Shown in pieces: positions 55,164 through 64,000 of a stretch of DNA of 64,000 nt. This stretch comes from Macrosoma leucophasiata (Eukaryota; Arthropoda; Insecta; Lepidoptera; Hedylidae). Where the stretch lies: NCBI GenBank assembly GCA_036365455.1, contig JAWQUS010000004.1, forward strand, positions 3,045,501 to 3,109,500, read 5' to 3'. Below the pieces are notes generated by a model, which searched no databases, was not told the DNA's origin, and saw nothing but the letters and a program-made list of their open reading frames with translations. The position numbers and the translations under genes are program-made. Positions within the stretch are counted from its first letter, which is position 1, and each line of letters opens with the position of its first letter.

Positions 55164-55529
55164 TTTTATTTAAAGAAAAATGGAAAGAAAAATTTGACTT
55201 CAGGCGAGACTCGAACTCGCGGCCTACTGGGAATCTAGTCCAGCCGCTCTTCCAATTGAGCTACTGAAGTCAAATTTTTCTTTAAGTGCCTAACTAGCAT
55301 AGTGGGCAATAGATGGCGCTGCTGCTACCATAAAGCAATGCAATAAATGTGAAGGAAAGATTTGAGAAATCGGGCAGGACTTCAGTAGCTCAATTGGAAG
55401 AGCGGCTGGACTAGATTCCCAGTAGGCCGCGAGTTCGAGTCTCGCCTGAAGTCAAATTTTTCTTTCCATTTTTCTTTAAATAAAATATATTTCGCAAGCA
55501 TGTGTTAATGCGAAATAATATAAAACAAT
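55164..55529. mobile_element. tRL head-to-head inverted dimer with 12-bp duplication
   Basis: A complete minus tRNA-like domain (55196-55270) is followed, without its own upstream region, by CAAATTTTTCTTTAAG and then a plus unit starting GTGCCTAACTAGC, with a full domain at 55379-55453. The right end is GCGAAATAATATAAAACAAT. It is flanked by TACGTATTTTTA (55152-55163 and 55530-55541). Both domains have GGCCTACTGGG/CCCAGTAGGCC and GACTCGAAC-type changes, like the 41.7-kb dimer, forming a subfamily distinct from the arrays. Confidence 0.92.
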
Positions 55530-55732
55530 TACGTATTTTTAGATTCAACAGTAAAATGTAGTCAAAAGTTGTATACTTAATACAATTTTTAGTAGTATAG
55601 TAGGCAATCCTAGTTACAATTTAAAATGCACTCAAAGTTGAAGGCTTGAAAGTCCAGCTGATAATGATAATTTTAATGAAGTGAATTTTAACTTAAATAA
55701 AAACTAAAGAAATATTAAATATCATCATTTTC

Positions 55733-55862
55733 ACTGGTGGTAGAGTTCCAGTGTATGAGTTCGAGGGCGTAGGCACCACCGCATTACCTTATCTGTCTGC
55801 CGCAAAATAGTTCAGCACTATCGTGTTCCGGATAGTTGCTAATGTACGGCCCCATCATAACT
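55733..55862 (+). repeat. SINE-B, 3'-truncated
   Basis: CACTGGTGGTAGAGTTCCAGTG to AATGTACGGCCCCAT. Confidence 0.8.
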
Positions 55863-55879
55863 CAAAATGTTTATTTATC

Positions 55880-56200
55880 ACTAGCTGTGCCCGCGACTTC
55901 GTCCGTGTGAGAATTTGTGATTGGTCAGTATCTACCCGGACGAAGTCGTGGGCGCAGCTAGTATAAAGGCCTAAGTTACTCCTTATTACATAAGCTATCT
56001 GCCAGTTTTGCCAAAATTGCGTCAAAATCGGTCCAGCCGTTCCCGAAATTAGCGGGAACAAACAGACAGACAGACAGACAAAAAATTGTAAAAAATGTGG
56101 TTTTGGTATATGAACCGCGTACACATACATTTGCGTTTAGTAAAAGGCGGTTATTTTTTATATTACAGACAGACACTCAAATTTTATTTATTTGTATGGA
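55880..56200 (+). repeat. GACTTCGTCC…CAGCTAGTA / CAGACAGACA repeat
   Basis: Second copy of the 48575 family: CACTAGCTGTGCCCGCGACT, GTCGTGGGCGCAGCTAGTAT, ATCGGTCCAGCCGTTCCC, (CAGA)n, ACCGCGTACACATACAT. Confidence 0.6.
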
Positions 56201-56268
56201 TGTATACGTAGATTAAGGATTTTATAAGAATCACTAATGATGTGTCGGAAATTAATGACTATGTTAAA

Positions 56269-56578
56269 AACTGCCTCGGTAGCCTAGTGGTAGCAGGCCA
56301 CTACTACTACGCTGAGGTCCTGGGTTCGATTCCCGGGTAGGGGGTTATCAGAGATAATGGTGAAAAAGCCTTTATCTCTGGTTCTATTGGGATTTTTCCA
56401 TTTTCTGGAAATTTCCCAGTACCTCAAAGTTTGGTAATGTGCCCGGAGATGTCAACAGGTTCGCCACCTTTTACATGGGCCAAAACGTAACCGGCGAATC
56501 GTGGGTGTTTGCATGTATGCTTGAATGCATGCATTTACCTCTGCCTACCCCTTCGGGGATTACAGGCGTGAAGTTACG
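56269..56578 (+). mobile_element. SINE-A, full length
   Basis: Head to 3' end intact; TTAAAAACT occurs at both borders (about 56263 and 56580), a short probable duplication. Confidence 0.9.
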
Positions 56579-56596
56579 TTTAAAAACTCAACACAC

Positions 56597-56818
56597 CACA
56601 AAGCAACTCGGCCCACCGGTGGCGGCGGACCGGAGGGGAGTAGCCATAGCTTTTATTTCCGATGCAAAACAGTCTGACATTTTTCGTGTGGGTAAATATG
56701 TGTGACACACACTCACACCACAAAAATCGTCTATTACTAAGAAACTCACACCTTGACTGTAACAAAAAACATAAACAATTTCACGCACACATTTAAAAAT
56801 CTGGGCGACAGGCATAGG
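56597..56818 (-). mobile_element. hAT-like MITE (CATAGA family), truncated
   Basis: Starts CACAAAGCAACTCGGCCCAC; lost beyond GGCGACAGGCATAGG. Confidence 0.8.
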
Positions 56819-56853
56819 ACTATTTGGTTTTGTAAAAACTATTTATATATTGA

Positions 56854-57455
56854 ACTGCCTCAGTAGCCTAGTAGTAGCAGGCCACTACTACTACGCTGGA
56901 GGTCCTGGGTTCGAGTTCCGGGTCGGGGGCTAGCAGAGATAGCAGATTAAATTTTTATGTGTGGTTCTATTGGGATTTTCCATTTTCTGGAAGTTTCCCA
57001 GTACTTCGGAATGTGGTTATGTGCACGGAGATGGCCACAGGCTCACTACCTGTTACATGGGCCAAAAACGTAACCGGCGAATCGTGAGTGTTTGCATGTA
57101 TGATTGAATGCACGCATTTACCTCTGCCGGCAAATATAGACCCATTCAAATTAGAAAGCATCCTACAAAAAGAAAGTACAAGTAACACATTCAATCAGTT
57201 CACTAAACACATTGTCAACACCTTAAAGCAGTTCAACAATACATGAGATATCATCACATAATAACTAAACTCAAAATACATACCTAACCCACTCTATACT
57301 CACCTTTCATCTTGATATTGACTTAAGTCGCCCGTAAACCGTAGCGAGGACTTCTGTCAAGTCATCCACAACATTACTTACTCCTCTTGTTTAATTATAC
57401 AAAGGAGAAAAAAAAAAAAAACCCCTTCGGGGATTACAGGCGTGAAGTTACGTTT
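56854..57455 (+). mobile_element. SINE-A interrupted by a poly(A)-tailed insertion
   Basis: 5' part 56854-57128 (…CCTCTGCC) and 3' part 57421-57455 (ACCCCTTCGGGGATTACAGG…) belong to one copy. The insertion removed one T and produced no obvious duplication. Confidence 0.9.
57129..57420 (+). pseudogene. Poly(A)-tailed retro-insertion with ORF C-terminus
   Basis: The first 117 nt form an open frame from 57130 to a TGA at 57244-57246 (reads IDPFKLESILQKE and NTFNQFTKHIVNTLKQFNNT). About 160 nt of 3' UTR-like sequence with no AATAAA that I can see follow, then at least 12 A. This is the shape of a 5'-truncated retrocopy, either of a host mRNA or of a non-LTR element. I do not recognise the protein; the hydrophilic, helix-prone C-terminus gives no domain. 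The absence of a target duplication is unusual for LINE-mediated insertion. Confidence 0.7.
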
Positions 57456-57835
57456 TATATGAATAATGAAACATATAATTCATTAGGTATTATCAAAAAG
57501 TTTAAGTTCACCAATTTTATTGATATATAATTCTTATTAAAAAACCCAATGTATCTCCAACAAGAACAAAATGCGTGCGAGCCGAGCCACGTGCCTTAGC
57601 CGCAAAAAAACAACCGACAAAAGCCGAATGCTCGAGTATTTGTATTGAAGTGTCAAATTGACAAGTGAACGATGTCAGTGCATCTGCGCTGCGCAGAACC
57701 GCGCTCGGAATGTAAATATTTCACGAATTAAAGCGCTTATGTGGCTACTTCTTATTACTTCTTAGAGTTCTGTAACTAACGAAAAAAGGACCTCTATAAT
57801 ATTAATTTTGAACGTCTATTTTTTATGTCTGAAGA
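57456..57835. other. Non-coding stretch, no gene
   Basis: 57570-57720 is GC-richer (CGAGCCGAGCCACGTGCC, CTGCGCTGCGCAG) but has no ORF or known repeat. Confidence 0.35.
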
Positions 57836-58275
57836 CAAGCATACGGACCACCTGATGGAAAGTGGTCACTGTCGCCTATGAACATTTGCAACACCAGGGG
57901 AGTTGTCAACGCGCTGCCAGCCCTGAAGGATTCTTTTGACGCCATTTTTAAAGAACCCCATACTGTAGCACCTAGCAAACACCTCAGAGGGAAGCTCGTT
58001 CCACAATATTCACGTTCTGGGCAGGAACGAACGTGAAAACCGCACCGTTGAGCACTGCCAGGTGTCCAGTCGGTGAGGGTGGAACTTATCGGCGGGTAGT
58101 ACGGTGTAAGAAAAGAGACGGTGGCACCATGTCGAACAGTTCAGCAGAGCACTCACCATTGCAGAGACGGTACAATACGCACAGACTCCCAATGTCTCTG
58201 CGCAGGCTCAGATGTTTGCCCGAATTGAAATACTGTCTGTCTATCAAGATCCTTTTTTCCGGCAACGTGTAGACA
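57836..58275 (-). pseudogene. LINE ORF C-terminal region (RFSRSFLPRT family)
   Basis: On minus, HPHRLDTWQCSTVRFSRSFL-PRT is open around 58070-58010, followed after frameshifts by remnants of the LWNELP block. Longer 5' extent than the 28.6-kb copy. Confidence 0.8.
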
Positions 58276-58408
58276 TACCTACCTGGTTAAAAATTATATC
58301 GAATACTTACCTCTTATAATAAAATTAAGCACCCCACCGCCCCACTGGCGTAGGAGACTCTTCCACTGACACAATCAGTCCAAAAAATAAGTAATAGTAT
58401 CAATAAAC

Positions 58409-58555
58409 TGGTGGTCGAGCTCCAGTGACGGAGCTCACAGGCATAGGCACCACTGTATTGCCTAATATACTTACCGCTAAATGGTAGTGTTCAGCACTAT
58501 CGTGTTCCAGTCAGGTTGTAAAGTACAGCCTTGTAATTGCCGGCACATCGTCATT
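58409..58555 (+). repeat. SINE-B, 3'-truncated
   Basis: AAACTGGTGGTCGAGCTCCAG to TAATTGCCGGCACA. Confidence 0.8.
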
Positions 58556-58632
58556 TACCTCCGTAAGCGCTCTACAAATCTTCCAAGATTCCCAGCGACC
58601 AGTCGACCTTTGGAGGCCCCCAGAACAGGAAG

Positions 58633-58826
58633 TCCGCGGTGGACCGTCCCTGCCTTTATGTATTTTGTTAAAGTCAAGGAGTGAATTTCGTAGTAATAGA
58701 TGGTTTTTGTAGTGTGTGTGTGTCACACGCATTTCCCTCCGCAAAAAATGACAGACTGTTTTGCATCGGTAATAAACGCTATGGCTACTCCCCTCCGGTC
58801 TGCCGCGGCCGGTGGGCCGAGTTGAT
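58633..58826 (+). mobile_element. hAT-like MITE (CATAGA family), internally deleted
   Basis: The left terminus is joined after GTCCGCGGTGGACCG to TTATGTATTTTGTTAAAGTC; right end CGCGGCCGGTGGGCC. Confidence 0.75.
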
Positions 58827-59324
58827 GTATGTCCTTCTCTCACTACAAAATTAAGTTTGTCTTTCAATCCAGCTTATCTTATCATCATCACTTTAATTTT
58901 GTACAGAGCCCGCGGTTCGTGAGCCCGACTCCACCTGAACCAGTTTTATTAAGCTGAACATAATGTATTGCGTGATGGAGCTAAACAGACACTAATTGGT
59001 AAACGCTTTGAAAAAAAAATGTTTTTATGATATTACCGTCCTCATTAGATGTGGTTTTAGACCAAATATGGGTATATTTAAATGTCAAGTAGGTATTCAT
59101 TTAAATTATAGGAATAGGGAGGTGTTGAAAAATCATTTAAATATGTCATTTTTTATATACTTAACGAATGTGGCAAACAAGCGTGCAGTTCACATGGATG
59201 ATAAGTGGTGACTGGAGCTTTCCTATATTACATTGTTTCACTGCAGCCTATAGACATTTACAAGAAACACTTAATATAATTTGTTGCTTTTTTTTAATTC
59301 CCTCATTTTTGACTCTGACCCTGA
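58827..59324. other. AT-rich stretch with a SINE-B scrap
   Basis: 59162-59262 matches a SINE-B 3' fragment (AATGTGGCAAACAAGCGTGC). Otherwise nothing recognised. Confidence 0.45.
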
Positions 59325-59413
59325 GATTCACAGACCTCTTTACGACTTTACTTTCAGCAAAGTATGCTTAGAACTGTAAAAACTCATACTTTACTGACAG
59401 TTCTAAGCATAGT
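59325..59413. mobile_element. Foldback unit, single copy of the 14.5-kb family
   Basis: GATTCACAGACC…ACGACTTTACTTTC and GTATGCTTAGAACTG, then CTGACAGTTCTAAGCATA; the right arm is truncated. Confidence 0.75.
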
Positions 59414-59447
59414 CTAGCATAGTAACATATTTTCTGGCATAGTTTGC

Positions 59448-59689
59448 TGCATACCGGACCGGAGGCAGAGAATATGTAATAATACTACGTATAGAATGGA
59501 CACTTCGACGTCCCGCCCAATTTCCCCGCCTCACCCAACCTCCTGCTCTCTTATGGGCGACGGTTGGTATTTTGTACGTGCTACGCACACAGGTGCACGT
59601 GTAAATACACGTCACTGATTGATGTCTGTGTATTAGAGACCAAATTAAGCGTTTGTATGGAATTTTGGCGAAGTGTCCGCGGTGTGCCT
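59448..59689 (-). repeat. Hairpin-centred repeat (GCGGACAC family), reverse copy
   Basis: Reverse complement of 22108-22352, butted precisely against the next MITE. Confidence 0.75.
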
Positions 59690-60282
59690 GAGGGGAGTAG
59701 CCATACGCAGGCTTTCCCCTCTGACAAAGTACGTACGTACGTAACTTCACGCCTGTAATCCCCGAAGGGGTAGGCAGAGGTAACTGCATGCATTCAAGCA
59801 TACATGCAAACACCCACGATTTGCCGGTTACGTTTTGGCCCATGTAACAGGTGGCGAGCCTGTTGACATCTCCGGGCACATTACCAAACTTTGAGGTACT
59901 GGGAAATTTACAGAAAATGGAAAAATCCCAATAGAACCAGAGATAAAGGCTTTTTCATCATTATCTCTGATAACCCCCTACCCGGGAATCGAACCCAGGA
60001 CCTCAGCGTAGTAGTAGTGGCCTGCTACCACTAGGCTACCGAGGCAGTTACGCCTGTCGCGAAGATGTTTAAAAATGCGCGTGAAATTCTCTATGTATAT
60101 TTTGTTAAGGTCTAGGTGTGAGTTTCGTAGTTATAGACGATTTTTGTAGTGTGTTACGTGTGATACACAATCACACGTAGTTTCCTCCGCAAAAAATGAC
60201 AGACTGTTTTGCATCGTTAATAAACACTATGGCTACTCCCCTCCGGACTGCTGTGGCGGCCGGTGGCTCGTGTTGCTCTATG
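59690..60282 (+). mobile_element. hAT-like MITE (CATAGA family) split by SINE-A
   Basis: 59690-59735 (GAGGGGAGTAGCCATACGCA) and 60048-60282 (CGCCTGTCGCGAAGATG to GTTGCTCTATG). The left terminus is lost at the junction with the preceding repeat. Confidence 0.85.
59736..60047 (-). mobile_element. SINE-A nested in hAT-like MITE
   Basis: Complete copy. Only TACG is clearly shared by both borders, inside a TACGTACGTACG run, so the target duplication is ambiguous. Confidence 0.9.
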
Positions 60283-60326
60283 GCTTGCTAAAAGTTAATT
60301 CGTAGTGAATTAATAATTCTGTGAAT

Positions 60327-60656
60327 TTTTATTTTTAAAGAAAAATGGAAAGAAAAATTTGACTTCAGGCGAGGCTCGAACTCGCGACCTACTGGGAATC
60401 TAGTCCAGCCGCTCTTCCAATTGAGCTACTGAAGCCCTGCCCGATTTGTCAAATCTTTCCTTCACATCTATTGCATTGCTTTATGGTAGCAGCAGCGCCA
60501 TCTATTACCAACTATGCTAGTTAGGCAACCGATATAATAGACTTTTCAGTTTATTGAATATCGTAAAGAAGTCGCTTTTACCCTTAATAATTGTTTTTTA
60601 TATTATTTCGCATTAACACATGCTTGTGAAATATATTTTTATTTTTAAAGAAAAAA
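60327..60656 (-). mobile_element. tRL single insertion with 12-bp duplication
   Basis: One complete minus unit (domain 60361-60435) bounded on both sides by the same stretch TTTTATTTTTAAAGAAAAA (60327-60345 and 60637-60655), so slightly more than one period is present. Flanked by AATTCTGTGAAT at 60315-60326 and 60657-60668. Confidence 0.92.
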
Positions 60657-60734
60657 AATTCTGTGAATCTCATCCTAGTCTCTCATTATCTTTCAATTAT
60701 TTTCTTTCCTAATTTTATATACTTACATCGCTGT

Positions 60735-60862
60735 TAGTCTTAGGAATCGGCGTGCATGTATGAAGAGAATGATGAAGGTAGACGAGGCACGAGAGGTATG
60801 TCAGGTGCCGGGATATCTGGCCCTCTGCACTCTCTGCCTACCCCGTTAGGGACCTGGCGTGA
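60735..60862 (+). pseudogene. LINE C-terminal fragment (GRPRLT… family)
   Basis: SLRNRRACMKRMMKVDEARE is open, then the 3' end CTCTGCCTACCCCGTTAGGG and CTGGCGTGAAGACACA. Confidence 0.8.
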
Positions 60863-60928
60863 AGACACATATAAGCTGTTGTGATTTAGTCGTGATAGCG
60901 TCACAGACAGGCACACTTTCACATTTTT

Positions 60929-61095
60929 ATTTGTCATGAAGTGGGAAACAAGCTTACAGTTCACATTGATGGCAAGTAACACTATATACATCTATTACAT
61001 AAAAACCAAATATTTCAATATAGATGCGTTGCGACTCTAAGATCTAAGTTGTGATACCTCTGTGCCAGAAATTACAGGGTCACACATTACCATGG
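60929..61095 (-). repeat. SINE-B, diverged, head-truncated
   Basis: GGGAAACAAGCTTACAG to AAATTACAGGGTCACACATTA. Confidence 0.7.
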
Positions 61096-61125
61096 GACTT
61101 TTAATTTTTATTAATAGGTTAATTG

Positions 61126-61412
61126 TTACTGGTGGTAGAGCTCCAGTGACGGAGCTCGCGGGCGTAGGCACCACCGCATTACCTGATTTACTTGCCGCTA
61201 AATGGTAGTGTTCAGCACTATCGTGTTCCGGTCAGGTGGTAATGTACGGCTCTGTAATTTCCGGCACAGAGGCATAACACCTTAGGCCTCAGGAGTGGTA
61301 ACGCATTTGCATTTTGACCTTGGTCTTTGTGTGGGTGTCTATAGGCTGCAGTCATCACTTAACATCAATGTGAACTGCATGCTTGTTTGCCACTTCAATT
61401 AAATAAAAAAAA
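61126..61412 (+). mobile_element. SINE-B, full length, high identity (reference copy)
   Basis: TTACTGGTGGTAGAGCTCC, GTGACGGAGCTCGCGGGCGT, GGTCAGGTGGTAATGTACGG, CACAGAGGCATAACACC and an A-tail. Confidence 0.95.
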
Positions 61413-61698
61413 AATAAGGTAAGTAATGTATTCCCATGCCAATCTATATTCAGTATGTATCAAGTCGTTTAATCAACCTTGCCATGTTAAACTTAGTTAA
61501 TAAGTTTTTTAACCATATATTTATTAAATTTATAACCGGCATCAAATTTTATGCATATTCATTATTAACTTTACAAACACCGTTTAAATATTATTATCAT
61601 TTTATATTCATTTTATTTCAATGTTGCTAAAATTGATAAGTTACCTATATCAGTACGTATTTTAAACTGTTTTTGTCGTGGTAAGAAAGCCAAAAGGT

Positions 61699-61836
61699 TT
61701 TTTTTTTTTATGTAATGGAAGTGGTAAACAAGCATGCAGTTCACATTGATGTTAAGTGACGACTGCAGCCTATAGACACCCACACAAAGACCAAGGTCAA
61801 AATGCAAATGCGTTACCACTCCTGAAGTTTAAGGTT
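61699..61836 (-). repeat. SINE-B 3' part
   Basis: Long poly(T) (61698-61709), then TGTAATGGAAGTGGTAAACA to CACTCCTGAAG. Confidence 0.85.
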
Positions 61837-62310
61837 TCAAAGGCGTTGACACTTTCTGAGGCCTACGAATTGTACAAATGACAGCGGTAACAATAATGTA
61901 CCATGACCATTGTCAAACTAAATTGAAACGATGATTTAAAATTGCAAGTCTTCCAAAAGTTTTTTTTTTTTCATGAGATTTTTTAAATTTTTTTTTTTTG
62001 CATTTCGCATGCTACATTTAATTTCCCATTTTTATTACACTTGCAAAAAATATACATCTACCCAATGCCTTAACAGTACAGTTACACTGCTTATTTTTCA
62101 AAAAGATCAAATTATAGAAGTGAAAAAAACATAACCAACACATTAATGAAATTGTGACAAGTAGTTAACACATTCATCCGCTTATTTGGTATTGACTATA
62201 AACGCGTATCATCGGTTTATAAATAATTGTAAAAGGCTATGACATTAAACTTCATCTAAATTTCCAAATACGAAAAAGGGCTGGTAACACCTGTTAATCA
62301 TTGGTGTTAA
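61837..62310. other. AT-rich stretch, no gene
   Basis: Several T- and A-runs; nothing recognised. Confidence 0.4.
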
Positions 62311-62603
62311 CGTTTTTTTTTATGATATGGAAGTGGCAAACAAGCATGCAGCTCACATCGATGTTAAGTGATGACTTCAGCCTATAATAGACACCCACAC
62401 AAAGACCAAGGTCAAAATGCAGATGCGTTACCACTCCTGATGCCTAAGGTGTTATGCCCCTGTGCCGGAAATTTCAGGGCCGTACATTGCCACCTGACCG
62501 GAACACGATAGTGCTGAATACTACCATTTAGCGGCAAGTATATTAGGTAATGCGGTGGTGCCTACGCCCGCAAGCTCCGTCACTGGAGCTCTACCACCAG
62601 TAA
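62311..62603 (-). mobile_element. SINE-B, full length
   Basis: Poly(T) to CTCCGTCACTGGAGCTCTAC-CACCAGT on plus. Confidence 0.9.
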
Positions 62604-62936
62604 AAAGTAACTGGTAGATCAGAAGCAGAATAAAGATGATAGTTATAATATCTATATTAATAATTTCGTGCAGGTCCACGGTAGACTCGATCGAAACCTA
62701 TTTACAATTGAAGATCGTAAAAAAATTATTATTCTGAGTCGAGAACATGTATCCGCAAAATTCGGATTATGGAGAATTTCGTTAAATTTTAATGGCACTG
62801 ACAAACAAACCGCAGTCGCCATCTTGGGTAGTTGATAAACGTTCCGTTTCATAAAGAACTAGTCATAGTTCTTTGTGAATGTGCCTGAAGCAAATTCTAT
62901 TATTTACAAGTAGTTAAACATTTTTTTTTATGTGAT

Positions 62937-63255
62937 ATTTTACTTGACACTGGCAATATGCGTATTAGCGATGCCACTTTAAAATAAAATAAAAATAGTT
63001 TTTAGTTCAAATGTCGTTTAGTTTTTTTTTTGTATTATGGCATCGCTATTACGCATATTGCCACTGTCAAGTAAAACGATATTTCGTATTCGTATTTATT
63101 TAAGCAGCGATAAAGTTAGTATATATAGTCAGTCAATTGAGTTACAGTCAGTTATTCGAGTAAAGCGATGGCTTCTTTACCAGAACATTTACAATGAAGT
63201 TTTGGAGACAACCTGAGAGGTCGTGTTTTCGCACTGTTATTCTATTTCACTAAAA
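62937..63255. repeat. GCATCGCTATTACG repeat, inverted head-to-head pair
   Basis: A 50-bp minus copy (62937-62982) and a 215-bp plus copy (63037-63255) share the terminus TGGCATCGCTATTACGCATA and face away from a 50-bp AT-rich spacer. Confidence 0.75.
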
Positions 63256-64000
63256 AAATAAAATAAGTACCTACTTATTTACTTCCAGTGACATGCAATT
63301 TTTGTAACGGCAAAATCTTTGCAAGAAACTGCAAGCAAATGCAAATGTGCAGCTATACCTACCCGATAAATAATAATAAATGACTTATCAAATATTAAAC
63401 GACCTACACAATAAGACATTATTCATTGAATGTAATATATTTTTGCAGATAATTAACAATTTACATACCTACTTCCTAATCTTATTTTGATTTAGCCTAT
63501 TTGAATAAAGAACAACAGTTTTATTTTTTAGGGTGCCGTAGTAAACAAGGAAGCTTTATAGTCTGTCTGTCTGTCTGTCCGTCCGCGGTTTAGCGCAAAA
63601 ACGATTGATATTAGACTGGAAATTTGCAAGTATGCACCTAAATTACGCCGACAAAGTGGTAAAATAAAAACGTATAAAAATATATTATTTATGGTACCTA
63701 CCTCCCCTACCTGTAACGTGTGCATAAATTTTTATTTTTCGTTTTCTATGTAGTGTGAGATATCGTTGGATAGGTCTTTCAAAAATATTTGGGATGTGCT
63801 ACTAAACTTTTTCGATTTATTTAACCGATCGCGACTTATTAAGCTTTAAAGTGACAATTTTCGTTAGAGTCAACTGTCCCCTCTACCAACTAAACGGTTG
63901 TTAAACTAGAAACTCAAGCGTTACGGCAATAGTAGCTACATATAACCAAATTTAAAGAAAAACTATCACACTAAAGTTGGCTTTAAGAGTTTCCGAGTAA
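63256..64000. other. AT-rich stretch with one dispersed-repeat scrap
   Basis: 63525-63600 has AGGGTGCCGTAGTAAACAAG and (GTCT)n, part of a common moth repeat. No gene to the end of the window. Confidence 0.4.

Overview
This is a eukaryotic, AT-rich, repeat-dominated window that looks lepidopteran. It has no operons, no bacterial-style genes and no long intact ORFs. It does have mariner and hAT-like transposons, several SINE families and fragments of non-LTR retrotransposons of the kinds common in moths and butterflies. The only host coding sequence I can support is one short exon on the minus strand at 18943-19124. It encodes SQLGTVYATKRRRRNGK followed by a consensus splice donor, which I recognise as the N-terminus of Spineless (ss, the insect dioxin/aryl-hydrocarbon receptor orthologue, a bHLH-PAS factor). 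The gene would then run leftwards: 1-18942 would be its first (long) intron, 19.1-20.6 kb a GC-richer upstream/promoter-like region, and 20.6-64 kb upstream intergenic DNA (unless further upstream exons lie there).

Almost everything else is repeats. For reference I name the families here. tRL: a 306-307 bp unit carrying a 75-nt tRNA-like domain with Pol III boxes A and B and a T5 terminator. It occurs as a tandem array (1-1737), a palindromic array (44298-46824), two head-to-head inverted dimers (41.7 kb, 55.2 kb), a near-single unit (60.3 kb) and a tail fragment (43.2 kb); four of these are flanked by 12-14 bp direct repeats. SINE-A: about 310 bp, tRNA-like head, 3' end shared with a LINE family in the window. 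SINE-B: about 290 bp, A-tailed, more than 30 copies. SINE-C: about 350 bp, with a 5S rRNA-like block and a tail shared with an RTE-like LINE. SINE-D: about 230 bp, tRNA-like head. There are also a complete TRIM-type miniature LTR element (4932-5843), a nearly full-length mariner (9176-10463), a second decayed mariner-like element (52.0-53.0 kb), two hAT-like MITE families with 8-bp duplications, and several foldback elements.

Layout: 0-18.9 kb is the putative ss intron (tRL array, TRIM with nested SINE-A, RTE fragment nested in SINE-B, mariner, foldback triplet, RT fragments). 18.9-20.6 kb is the ss exon and presumed promoter. 21-26 kb holds a large inverted repeat pair and MITEs. 28-37 kb is dense in SINE-B, SINE-C and SINE-D. 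37.8-39.4 kb and 47.5-48.6 kb are relatively repeat-poor. 40-47 kb carries tRL dimers and the palindromic array. 51-60.7 kb is a pile of nested insertions. 60.7-64 kb is mostly SINE-B and LINE fragments.

Nesting gives relative ages: SINE-A jumped into the TRIM 3' LTR, an RTE copy jumped into a SINE-B, SINE-A copies jumped into two other repeats, and a poly(A)-tailed sequence jumped into a SINE-A. The strongest candidate for an undescribed system is tRL: a tandem- and palindrome-forming Pol III tRNA-like unit that also appears to insert with target-site duplications.
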